Shown here in pieces: positions 7,387 to 14,810 of a stretch of 23,061 bases of DNA (its first letter is position 1; each line of letters begins with the position of its first letter). Location: the IMG/VR virus record IMGVR_UViG_3300013006_000133, positions 1 to 23,061 of that record, one strand, 5' to 3'. The notes below the pieces were generated by a model. The model saw nothing but the letters and a program-made list of their open reading frames with translations, did not search any database and had not been told where the DNA came from. The stretch comes from a virus. A program made the position numbers and the translations under genes.

Positions 7387-9169
7387 CAGTTGGGGCAGCG
7401 CCTGCGGCTGGTGGTGCAGCCGCGCCTGCGGCTGGTTGAGCTCCAGGAGCCATTTGTCCAGGTGCGCCCATGCCGGCTGTTGCGCCACCTATGTTGGCCA
7501 TGTCTTCACCGGTGGTAATGTCACTTTCAAGATCGGCTGGCGTAATACCTACTCCACGCAAGTCTGAACCTTGAGCATCTGGCGGTTTTGCATCTGCACG
7601 TTCTTCATCCCATAGCTCTTCATTCTCACGAATCTCATCTTCTGTTAATCCTAGATAACGTTTAAGCAAGAAACGCTTGCTCAGGTAAGGTACTTGTTCC
7701 AAACTAGTGAATGTGCTAACACGATCTTTGTCTAATTCAGCTTCTCGATAGCTGGCAAAGTTTTGTGGTTCGTTAAACGTAATATCAAACAAACTGCTGT
7801 CAATATTGAAACCGCGCCATCTCATGAACATCTTGAATTCGTCATCAAGCTTTTGCATGATCAACCGCTGTAAACGCTCGCAATACTGGTTAAAGCGATA
7901 TTCTTGTATGAGTGCAGTGCCAACACGACCATCGTTCATGGGTCGATCACTGTCATCTGGTCCAGTGGGCAGGTAGCTACTGGGCACCCGCAGACCACGG
8001 CACATTTTGTTGTTGAAATACTTTAAATCGTCAATTTCTCCCAGATTTGAGCCGCCTGCTAGTGTGTCAACACTACTGCCTCGGCCATCTGCTGTTTGTG
8101 GAAAAAAGTAATCTTCGTTGATGCTGAGTGGATTGTAACTGGAATCCATGATATTCTGTCCGCCGCCAGTGTTGCTGGGTATCCTACGTTGATGGATTTC
8201 ATTTTTAACACGTTCAACAAACTGCATGGCCATGTGGCTTGGCATGTTGCCCACGTCAATTTTAAACACTCTACGTTCAGGGGCACGTGCCACACGATAG
8301 ATTAGCACTGCATCTTCTAGCAGTTCTTTTTGCTTGAATACCTTGAAAATAGTCTCTAATATACTATTGCCAAACGGCCAGTAGTAGTCTAACCCCTCAG
8401 TTAAACTCAGGTGAATCACATGTTTTGCATCCAGAACAGATTCATTCATGGCGGCAGCAAACCGACTTTGGCCTGCGCCTGCACCGCCTGCGCCGGCATT
8501 TGGAGCTGTGTAGTTGTTTGGAGCCACCCATCCTGCACTAGCCGGATTTGATTGAAAATCCGTAGTAGTCTTGGCCGCCATGGTTAAATTCTGAAAATTG
8601 GGATTGATGTCACGGATAACATACTGCTCAGGACGCTTGCCTTCGCTTTCATTTACAATAACTCTAGCTACCTTGGTCATGTCGACCCAGTACATTTCAA
8701 ATGTTTCGGGATCACGCACAAACACCTGATCTCCGTACTTGATGGTATTGCGGAAAATACGAAAAATACGTTGATCTAATTTATTAAGTTTTGTCCATTG
8801 CTGTAACTGTTGTTTGATAATGCGAACTTCGTTATCAGTGGGTGTTTCATTATACTTGACCTGAAATGGCACGTTTTCGTCATTGCGCATCTGTGTGCTG
8901 AATTCAGCCAATATATCCAGACATGCATTGATTTCACTGTCCATGTCCATTTGTTCATACTGATTGTACCGTTCAACACGATTGGGGTGGCCAGTATAAA
9001 CTTCTGGTAATCTGCTGGCATAGTTACGATACACAATATCAGCATGTGCATTAGCACTTGCACGGCCATCGTTTCGACTGTAACCCGGCATACCATCTGA
9101 ATCACGGCCAGAAAGTGGGCTCAGTTGGCCGCCGGTGTTTGCAACTTTAAAATATTTTTTCCATGCCAT
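7382..9169 (-). CDS. 20: Portal vertex protein gp20
   Basis: A 595-aa T4-type portal. It forms the dodecameric ring at the head vertex through which DNA is packaged and ejected, and it nucleates prohead assembly. Family hallmarks are in place: an RNYASRLPEVYTGHPNRVERY N-terminal region; the central QFVERVKNEIHQRRIPSNTGG and NPLSINEDYFFPQTADGRGS blocks; DLKYFNNKMCRGLRVPSSYL; and the PMNDGRVGTALIQEYRFNQY region. The last ~60 residues are an Ala/Gly/Pro-rich tail (GAAAPPAAGAAPTV at the end) beyond the conserved core, which helps explain the excess over T4 gp20 (524 aa). The ATG has no good Shine-Dalgarno site; the upstream gene ends 15 bp away. Confidence 0.97.
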   Translation of the reverse strand: MAWKKYFKVANTGGQLSPLSGRDSDGMPGYSRNDGRASANAHADIVYRNYASRLPEVYTGHPNRVERYNQYEQMDMDSEINACLDILAEFSTQMRNDENVPFQVKYNETPTDNEVRIIKQQLQQWTKLNKLDQRIFRIFRNTIKYGDQVFVRDPETFEMYWVDMTKVARVIVNESEGKRPEQYVIRDINPNFQNLTMAAKTTTDFQSNPASAGWVAPNNYTAPNAGAGGAGAGQSRFAAAMNESVLDAKHVIHLSLTEGLDYYWPFGNSILETIFKVFKQKELLEDAVLIYRVARAPERRVFKIDVGNMPSHMAMQFVERVKNEIHQRRIPSNTGGGQNIMDSSYNPLSINEDYFFPQTADGRGSSVDTLAGGSNLGEIDDLKYFNNKMCRGLRVPSSYLPTGPDDSDRPMNDGRVGTALIQEYRFNQYCERLQRLIMQKLDDEFKMFMRWRGFNIDSSLFDITFNEPQNFASYREAELDKDRVSTFTSLEQVPYLSKRFLLKRYLGLTEDEIRENEELWDEERADAKPPDAQGSDLRGVGITPADLESDITTGEDMANIGGATAGMGAPGQMAPGAQPAAGAAAPPAAGAAPTV

Positions 9170-9184
9170 AGTTTTATACTTATG

Positions 9185-12100
9185 TTATGCAGTTGATACT
9201 TGTAACAATCGAGATGTTGTGCTGTTGTTAGATCTTTGCAGGTTGACCAAATCTGTCAGCAATGCTAACATTTGCGGATCACTTGTGGTGTTGTCAGATG
9301 TTGGGCGACTGTTAAGGTCTAGTATGGCAGTACGTATAGCTTGTACAATATCAGGTTTGTTATCTTGTGGAACAACTTCAGTTTTAAGTTGCTCAACAAG
9401 TTTGGTTAACTCAGAATCTGTTTTACTTAATACTTCTGCAAAATTAACAGCACTAACTCGTTCAATTATTTTAGCAAGACCCGAGACTTCTCTAGCAAGT
9501 GAGTCTGAAGAACTAGTGAAACTAACTTGGTCAATTGTTTTAGCAAGACCCGAGACTTCTCTAGCAAGTGAGTCTGAAGAACTAGTGAAACTAACTTGGT
9601 CAATTATTTTAGCAAGACCCGAGACTTCTCTAGCAAGTGCGTCTGAAGAATTAACAGCACTAACTTGTTCTTTAATAAGACCTAAATCTTCCCTAGTACG
9701 TGTGTTTGAAGAACTAGTGAAACTAACTTGTTTAATTATTTTAGCAAGACCCGAAACTTCCCTAGCAAGTGAGTCTGAAGAACTAAGCGTCACTGGTATT
9801 GTTTTACCATCAGGTAGCGGAACAAATGCTTCATTTCTTCCAGCTTCACCAGCAATAATTTTGGTTCCGCCTTGACGTGCAGGAACTATACCGCCCAGGG
9901 CCGCATATCCCACACCACCCATTTTCTGACTAGCCCACCCTTTTAAATCACCCACTGTTTCAATATGTTTAAACACATTGGGGTTGGCAGTCATTGCGGC
10001 TTCGCTTACTGCTGAAGAAATAGGTGCATCTTCGGGCATGGACAACAATCGACTAGCACCAGTTGCGCCCAAGAAGTGCGCTAGATAGATAGCAGGATCA
10101 CTGGTGGGCAGACCTTTTTGAGCCAAAAATTGCCTGTTCTGATCCATAAGTTGGCGCAGTGCTTCACGTTGTAGAGTTGTGTCTACTTTGTAATCTTCAA
10201 ATGTTTTGCCGTATAATGGGTTCGTTGGGCCAGCTTTACTGGCCAATCCTTCAAATGTGCCTTTGGTAAACTGTGCTATACCAAATGCGCTTGATGTGCC
10301 GCCGATGTTACCAATATTTTGGCCTCGACTTTCAGCATGAATAATTTTATCAGCCAATGATGATTGACGTGCTCGATCTGCTTGTCTTGTCAAATTGGGG
10401 TTACCAACTGCGGCTCCGCCGCCAGTGGTAGCAGACGGCACAGCACCTGCGCCTGTGGCAGTGGGTTGTGCAGTACCTGGTACCAAGCCCCCAGTTGACA
10501 TTGGCACACCTGCAGGCGCCGCATTGTCAGTTACTTTTTTCGGAATTCCTGTTATGCTTTCAACAAACTCCGCAAAGCCTTTCATAGCTTTGGTTGTGGG
10601 TTTAACTCCGAGCTCAACTAGTTTTTGCAAGTTGTCTCTGGTGTTCATTTGCTCACGGCGCAGGTCAACCTGTGCACCTACTACACCATCAGCACCGGCC
10701 TTTTGTCCTTTTTGTGCTTCTTCAATCTCCTTGGCGCTCTTGGCCAAGTCTTGATTGGCTCTAGCGCCAAGATTTGCGGCTTCAACGAAATTACCAAATC
10801 CTGATGTTGCCACTGCGCCAGCCTGGCCTAGATTGTTAAATCTTGTGGCAAATTCTTTACCTGCTTTGTTTGATGCATCGTAGGCCTGTGTTGCGTTCAT
10901 TACTCCGCTGGATAGACCTTCTACTACGCCAGTTGCGCTGCCAATTGTCTGGAAGAACTTAACACCCGCTGGACTAGTGAGCAGTCCTGATGCTGATTCA
11001 GCATATCCTTGTGCTAGCTCTGGTGCTTGTTTGGCTAATATAGCATAATAGCGTTCCATTTCATCAGCGGCAGCAATTTGTCGCGAATCACCCGATGCTC
11101 GCATGGCTTCAGTTTTGGCACGGAATTGTTCAACAGACCGAGCCTTGTTGATAGACTGTTCCATTTCTGAACGTTGTATACCAGTCAGCTTGGTCAAGCC
11201 ATCCATCTCTTTGAGATAGGCGGCCGCCCCTATTTGTAATTGTGCCTGTGTTTTGTTTTGTGTTTGTCCCACACGGGCTTGCAAACCAAGGTATGATACT
11301 AAGCCTTCGTTGATGTCCTCAACTTTCATGCCCATGTTCATTAGGTTGCGTCCAATGGGGCCACGAGTTATGTCTTCGCCAAACGTTGCAAAATCTTTTC
11401 GGCCTTGCATCACTGTACCCGACAACAATGCCAGATCAGTTGAAGATTTAGATATCAAGTCCGAAAATGCTTTGAGTCCTACTTCATCAAGTCCGTATCC
11501 CAAGCGAACAGCAGATTCGCCTAGGCCTCGCATGCCATCAGCAGAGCTGGCGCCAACTTTAGATAAATCTTGATAGGTGCTAAACAAGCGGTCGCTCATT
11601 TCCGCGGCTGCTTCGGCATAGTCCCCTACAGCTTTGAGTCCTGTCCCGGCTGCAAATGCGCCAATTCCCAATAACTGAAATCCAGGAATAAGTGCAACAA
11701 TACCACCTATTACTTGTGCCGCTGTGCCCAGGCCTTGTGCAAATGTATTAACCGACTTGGCAGCAACTGCGGCTCCTTGTTTGCCTTGATAGATAGCCTT
11801 GCTGTATTCTCCAAAACTCTTGGCAAGAAGTTCAGCACTTGTACCCAGTAATCTAAATCCCATGTTGGCTGCCACACTGGTGCCGCCAAGGTTGTCAAAT
11901 TTCTCTCTCAGTGCCGCTGTACCAGTTACACCGCGACCATACTCATTAATGAGCTCACCTGCAGATTTTATTTCTTTTTGCTTGAATGAACTTTCCCTAC
12001 GCTTGATTGCTGTAGTTACTTGGTCATTGAACTTTTCTGAGGCGGCTAATTCTTTGTTGTACTTTGCCAGTTCATCTGCACTCATGGCTGCACGTTTTTG

Positions 12101-12433
12101 TGAGTCGGCTAGCTCATCATCTTGTTTCTTTTTTTCTTTTGCTGCATCTTCCTGTTGTTTGGTTGCAGCTTCTTGTTGTTCAGTTAGTTTTTTGGTTGAT
12201 TCAGTAGCGTCATCAATCTCTTTGGTAAACTTAGCAATTTCTAGATTTTCTTTAGTTTTGCTGTTGGTATTTGCATCTAACTTAGCTGACAATTTTGCTA
12301 TCGCCATGACTATTTTATCAGTACCGTTATCGGTGCTAGGTTTAGTTGATGGAGTAGAAGTCAGACTCTTCAACGTCGGAACTAACTCTTGCAACTGTCG
12401 AACTAGATTGTCAATATCAAATTGATCTGCCAT
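9185..12433 (-). CDS. Tape-measure-like tail protein with lytic transglycosylase domain
   Basis: A 1082-aa protein. Residues about 45-170 are Lys/Glu/Gln/Ala-rich coiled coil. Residues about 235-270 form a hydrophobic, Gly/Ala-rich segment (GGIVALIPGFQLLGIGAFAAG) like the membrane-active part of tail tape measures. Residues about 690-830 match a soluble lytic transglycosylase/goose-lysozyme-type fold, with the catalytic Glu in IIHAESRGQN, then SSAFGIAQFTKGTF. Residues about 886-998 are tandem 23-residue repeats. This combination suggests a protein in the tail tube that determines length and opens peptidoglycan during ejection. T4 gp29 is only about 590 aa and lacks such a domain, so orthology to gp29 is not claimed; a virion lysozyme is the alternative. 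The ATG at 12433 has only a weak ribosome site. Confidence 0.8.
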   Translation of the reverse strand: MADQFDIDNLVRQLQELVPTLKSLTSTPSTKPSTDNGTDKIVMAIAKLSAKLDANTNSKTKENLEIAKFTKEIDDATESTKKLTEQQEAATKQQEDAAKEKKKQDDELADSQKRAAMSADELAKYNKELAASEKFNDQVTTAIKRRESSFKQKEIKSAGELINEYGRGVTGTAALREKFDNLGGTSVAANMGFRLLGTSAELLAKSFGEYSKAIYQGKQGAAVAAKSVNTFAQGLGTAAQVIGGIVALIPGFQLLGIGAFAAGTGLKAVGDYAEAAAEMSDRLFSTYQDLSKVGASSADGMRGLGESAVRLGYGLDEVGLKAFSDLISKSSTDLALLSGTVMQGRKDFATFGEDITRGPIGRNLMNMGMKVEDINEGLVSYLGLQARVGQTQNKTQAQLQIGAAAYLKEMDGLTKLTGIQRSEMEQSINKARSVEQFRAKTEAMRASGDSRQIAAADEMERYYAILAKQAPELAQGYAESASGLLTSPAGVKFFQTIGSATGVVEGLSSGVMNATQAYDASNKAGKEFATRFNNLGQAGAVATSGFGNFVEAANLGARANQDLAKSAKEIEEAQKGQKAGADGVVGAQVDLRREQMNTRDNLQKLVELGVKPTTKAMKGFAEFVESITGIPKKVTDNAAPAGVPMSTGGLVPGTAQPTATGAGAVPSATTGGGAAVGNPNLTRQADRARQSSLADKIIHAESRGQNIGNIGGTSSAFGIAQFTKGTFEGLASKAGPTNPLYGKTFEDYKVDTTLQREALRQLMDQNRQFLAQKGLPTSDPAIYLAHFLGATGASRLLSMPEDAPISSAVSEAAMTANPNVFKHIETVGDLKGWASQKMGGVGYAALGGIVPARQGGTKIIAGEAGRNEAFVPLPDGKTIPVTLSSSDSLAREVSGLAKIIKQVSFTSSSNTRTREDLGLIKEQVSAVNSSDALAREVSGLAKIIDQVSFTSSSDSLAREVSGLAKTIDQVSFTSSSDSLAREVSGLAKIIERVSAVNFAEVLSKTDSELTKLVEQLKTEVVPQDNKPDIVQAIRTAILDLNSRPTSDNTTSDPQMLALLTDLVNLQRSNNSTTSRLLQVSTA
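9438..9776 (-). repeat. Tandem ~69-bp coding repeats in tape-measure-like gene
   Basis: Five head-to-tail units begin at about 9438, 9507, 9576, 9645 and 9708, four of 69 bp and one (9645-9707) of 63 bp. The units at 9507 and 9576 differ at only two of 69 bases, so duplication is recent. Each encodes about 23 residues of the form SSSDSLAREVSGLAKIIDQVSFT, an amphipathic helix. The 63-bp unit has diverged (NTRTREDLGLIKEQVSAVN). Confidence 0.9.
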
Positions 12434-12446
12434 GGTAATATACGCC

Positions 12447-12454
12447 TATAAATA
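12447..12454 (+). promoter_or_regulatory. Exact T4-type late promoter TATAAATA for gp26 operon
   Basis: TATAAATA on the plus strand predicts a start at 12460 and a 28-nt leader to the gp26 ATG at 12488. The leader carries AAAAGGA 5-6 nt before the ATG. It is the only convincing promoter for the rightward gene block. Confidence 0.75.
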
Positions 12455-12466
12455 TTGCTAACACCA

Positions 12467-12474
12467 TATTTACC
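12467..12474 (-). promoter_or_regulatory. Candidate late promoter (GGTAAATA) for tape-measure-like gene
   Basis: On the minus strand TTTTCGGTAAATATGG repeats the 13-mer found before the fiber-like gene. The predicted +1 is 12461, directly beside the +1 of the opposing gp26 promoter, and again gives a 28-nt leader. The element overlaps the gp26 ribosome-binding site on the other strand. Confidence 0.5.
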
Positions 12475-12487
12475 GAAAAGGAATCAC

Positions 12488-13324
12488 ATGGATTCAAACC
12501 CCCTAAAGAAATATTTTCGACAACCAGGAATTTATATTCGGTTGCCCAGCCAAGGTAAGTTTTACCCACAAGGCACATTAGACATGCCGCCCAACGGTGA
12601 ATTACCAGTTTTGCCCATGACTACATTGGACGAAATTACATATCGCACACCAGATGCGTTATTCAACGGCTCTGCTGTGATCAGTGTAATTGAAAGCTGT
12701 GTGCCCAACATTAAGTCTGCATGGGCTATGCCCAGTTTAGATATAGATACCGTGCTAGTGGCCATACGCATTGCCACATACGGACACGAATTAGATATTT
12801 CAACTGCCTGTCCTGCTTGCAACACAGAGGCCGACTACGGGGTCGATCTGCGTGTGGTGATGGATCAGATATCTGCACCAGACTATAACAAGACCATGAC
12901 TATTGGTGATTTAGAAATTTATTTCAAACCCATGACATATCAGCAAATGAACGAGAACAGCATGACGCAGTTTCAAGAACAAAAAATGTTGCAAATGCTA
13001 GAAGCTGCCGAAACTGACGAAACTGCTAAAAGACAACAACTAGGTGAGGTCTTAAAGAAAATTACTGATATAACCACACAGGCTCTGGCACAAAATATTG
13101 CCATGATTCGAACGCCGCAGGCACAGGTAATTGATCCTGCTTACATCGCCGAATGGTTAAGCGAAAGCGATCGTGCCACCTTTGCCAAAATACGAGACTA
13201 CATTGTAGCAAGTAAACAACAAGGCGAGCTACAACCCCTTGGTGTTCAATGCGGCAATTGCAACCATGAATACAAACAGGCATTTACACTGGATATGTCA
13301 AATTTTTTCGAAGTCGCCTCCTAA
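12488..13324 (+). CDS. 26: Baseplate hub subunit gp26
   Basis: A 278-aa homologue of the T4 baseplate hub subunit family as found in marine T4-like phages. The conserved N-terminal part is YIRLPSQGKFYPQG, then GELPVLPMTTLDEITYRTPD and SCVPNIKSAW. Two CxxC pairs, C108/C111 (CPACN) and C255/C258 (CGNCN), likely form a zinc ribbon. I place the start at ATG 12488 (MDSNPLKKYFRQPG), because it has AAAAGGA upstream and lies past the predicted transcription start; the frame is open further upstream, but only from a TTG inside the promoter region. It opens the rightward operon. Near its 3' end a candidate slippery heptamer AAATTTT could shift ribosomes into the gp51-like frame. Confidence 0.88.
   Translation: MDSNPLKKYFRQPGIYIRLPSQGKFYPQGTLDMPPNGELPVLPMTTLDEITYRTPDALFNGSAVISVIESCVPNIKSAWAMPSLDIDTVLVAIRIATYGHELDISTACPACNTEADYGVDLRVVMDQISAPDYNKTMTIGDLEIYFKPMTYQQMNENSMTQFQEQKMLQMLEAAETDETAKRQQLGEVLKKITDITTQALAQNIAMIRTPQAQVIDPAYIAEWLSESDRATFAKIRDYIVASKQQGELQPLGVQCGNCNHEYKQAFTLDMSNFFEVAS
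13300..13306 (+). promoter_or_regulatory. Candidate -1 frameshift site A_AAT_TTT
   Basis: In the gp26 frame the bases read tcA AAT TTT TTC, which fits the X_XXY_YYZ slippery pattern. The -1 frame is open from 13270 through the whole gp51-like gene to 13539. A short stem (AGTC 13312-13315 with GACT 13330-13333, extended by CG/CG across a bulge) lies downstream at a suitable distance but is weak. Confidence 0.3.
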
Positions 13325-13347
13325 TTCTTGACTCGGAAAAAATTGCA

Positions 13348-13539
13348 TTGCAAATCGAGCGCATGGAAAAGGAGGCTGCTTCTATCAAAACAGAAGCTCT
13401 CAAGATGTGTTGGTACATGCGAGGCGGAATATCATTTGAAGAAATCATGAACTTGAGTCAATCTGAGCGTGACTTAATTGGTACCATAATAAAAGAAAAT
13501 TTAGATACCACAAAGAAAACAGGATTAGCATTTTTCTAA
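13348..13539 (+). CDS. 51: gp51-like baseplate hub assembly protein
   Basis: A small protein of 63 aa from TTG 13348, or 58 aa from ATG 13363. It contains EALKMCWYMRGGISFEE and ends NLDTTKKTGLAFF, a pattern I associate with the short gp51 'hub assembly catalyst' annotated in marine T4-like phages. In T4, gene 51 also directly follows gene 26. The protein is thought to act catalytically in hub assembly without staying in the virion. Neither candidate start has a clear ribosome site, and the frame stays open back into gp26. The real N-terminus may come from re-initiation or from frameshifting. The stop overlaps the next start (TAATG). Confidence 0.6.
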   Translation: MQIERMEKEAASIKTEALKMCWYMRGGISFEEIMNLSQSERDLIGTIIKENLDTTKKTGLAFF

Positions 13540-14042
13540 TGAACATAGAAAAAGTCAAACAAGATATTGAATCATGGATTGTGAACTTTGTGGAAGTTCC
13601 TCACCCTGCCCTGGGCGGTTTTCCCCCCTGTCCGTATGCACGATCGGCGCGATTAAAACAAAGTTACGAAGTTTTCATCGGCAGTGATCCTTACTTTGAT
13701 CTTAAAAATCGAGCACGTTGGGGCATGACCAACAAAGAAGTTATTGTGTATGCATACGACCCTGTGGAATGGCCACATGACTTGTTTGCTGCCAGTTTAG
13801 ATCATGCCAACCAAGACTTTTTGTTAGCAGCCAACTTGCTGACATTAGAGGATCACCCCGATGATGTAGAAATAGTCAACGGTATTTGCATGAATCAAGG
13901 CACCTATGCACTAGCACTGGTGCAAAGTCTAAGTGATCTTGACGCCAAAGCAAAGCTCATGGCGCAAAAAGGATTTTATGATTCATGGCCAGAAGATTAT
14001 CTCACAGCATTGTTTCAGCATAGACAGGATCCGCGAGTATGA
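13539..14042 (+). CDS. Conserved protein of unknown function with FPPCPYA motif
   Basis: 167 aa. The start follows the previous stop as TAATG. The N-terminal part IESWIVNFVEVPHPALGGFPPCPYARSARL is distinctive: a VEVPHP.LGG.PPCPYAR motif that I recall from hypothetical proteins in marine T4-like phages and that loosely recalls the PCPFA motif of DUF1415 proteins. The single cysteine in PPCPYA could be functional. No signal peptide or membrane segment. Its co-transcription with gp26/gp51 suggests late expression, but nothing identifies a structural role. Confidence 0.8.
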   Translation: MNIEKVKQDIESWIVNFVEVPHPALGGFPPCPYARSARLKQSYEVFIGSDPYFDLKNRARWGMTNKEVIVYAYDPVEWPHDLFAASLDHANQDFLLAANLLTLEDHPDDVEIVNGICMNQGTYALALVQSLSDLDAKAKLMAQKGFYDSWPEDYLTALFQHRQDPRV

Positions 14043-14470
14043 CTTATCAATTTGCCAGAATCAATTTAGAAAAAACAACATATCAACCAATGGTAGATTG
14101 GTTTTATATCACCGAGCCTAACATTGCAGAACTACAAGACATCTACAGAACCTACTGTACATACAAACACTTTGTCAGTGTGATGCCGTTGTTTGATAGC
14201 CAATTCACAGAACCAGGTGTAGACCTAATAGGATATCGAGATAATGGTGCACTGGCAGCGTTTTCAATGATAAAACGCTACGACAACAAGAATTTATTAG
14301 CCGCACAATTTGCTTGGAACTATCGTAAACCTAAACTACGGTTAGGTATTACAAGTTTACAAACAGAATGTGCAATCTACAGAGAGCGTGGGTTTGAGTA
14401 CTTGTACTTGGATCAAGCGCACTTGTACAAACAGGACCTTGAAGGTTTTGAAATACTAGGACCACTATAA
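14039..14470 (+). CDS. Possible GNAT-fold acyltransferase-like protein
   Basis: 143 aa, overlapping the upstream stop by ATGA. The second half (LLAAQFAWNYRKPKLRLGITSLQTECAIYRERGFEYLYLD) looks like the end of a GNAT or aminoacyl-tRNA-protein-transferase-type fold: a strand, a helix carrying 'S.Q.E...Y..RGF', then a strand YLYLD. The classic acetyl-CoA-binding R/Q-x-x-G-x-G/A loop is not evident, so catalysis is doubtful. The substrate is unknown. The family assignment is a weak structural impression only. Confidence 0.75.
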   Translation: MTYQFARINLEKTTYQPMVDWFYITEPNIAELQDIYRTYCTYKHFVSVMPLFDSQFTEPGVDLIGYRDNGALAAFSMIKRYDNKNLLAAQFAWNYRKPKLRLGITSLQTECAIYRERGFEYLYLDQAHLYKQDLEGFEILGPL

Positions 14471-14471
14471 C

Positions 14472-14810
14472 ATGGCAGACATTTACACAATTTGGGCAGA
14501 CAAAGAAGGCGACATCACCGACTTAGACTGGGTTAACGGCATGAAGAGTTTTTTTGATCATTTGAAATCAGAAGGCAAACTCATGGACTATCGCATCACT
14601 AGATGTAAGATGGGATTTAGATCAATTGCTGACATGCCTGAATGGATGATACTCATGGAGTTCCGAGACATGGCACAAATGGACGAGGCATTTAAACGTG
14701 TTGCCCCACTAGCAGGGGAACTAGAAGTCAAGCACAAATCATTCAATCAATTTGTGTCAGGAACAATTCAACATGCATTGTTCCGTGATTGGCCCGATAC
14801 GTTTGTATGA
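14472..14810 (+). CDS. DUF6614-like small alpha/beta protein
   Basis: 112 aa, starting one base after the previous stop. The pattern IYTIWADKEGDITDLDWVNGM, then FFDHLKSEGKLMDYRITRCKMGF, then MILMEFRDMAQMDEAFKRVAP resembles a short ferredoxin-like (dimeric alpha-beta-barrel) family that I recall as DUF6614 in alphaproteobacteria. Function of that family is not known to me. It ends in ATGA overlapping the next gene, which implies translational coupling. Similarity is from memory, not from a search. Confidence 0.75.
   Translation: MADIYTIWADKEGDITDLDWVNGMKSFFDHLKSEGKLMDYRITRCKMGFRSIADMPEWMILMEFRDMAQMDEAFKRVAPLAGELEVKHKSFNQFVSGTIQHALFRDWPDTFV

Noticed and set aside
9171-9178. TATAAAAC on the minus strand just before gp20
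   Set aside because: With late-promoter spacing the RNA would start inside the gp20 coding region, so it is not listed as the gp20 promoter.
9135-9875. 246-codon open frame on the plus strand
   Set aside because: It is the complement of the repeat-bearing 3' end of the tape-measure-like gene and its Ser/Leu/Thr repeats mirror those repeats. No ribosome site or family signal.
11799-12425. 208-codon open frame on the plus strand
   Set aside because: Antisense to the coiled-coil N-terminus of the tape-measure-like gene. Its Ser/Leu/Ala-rich composition is what antisense of Lys/Glu/Ala-rich coding gives.
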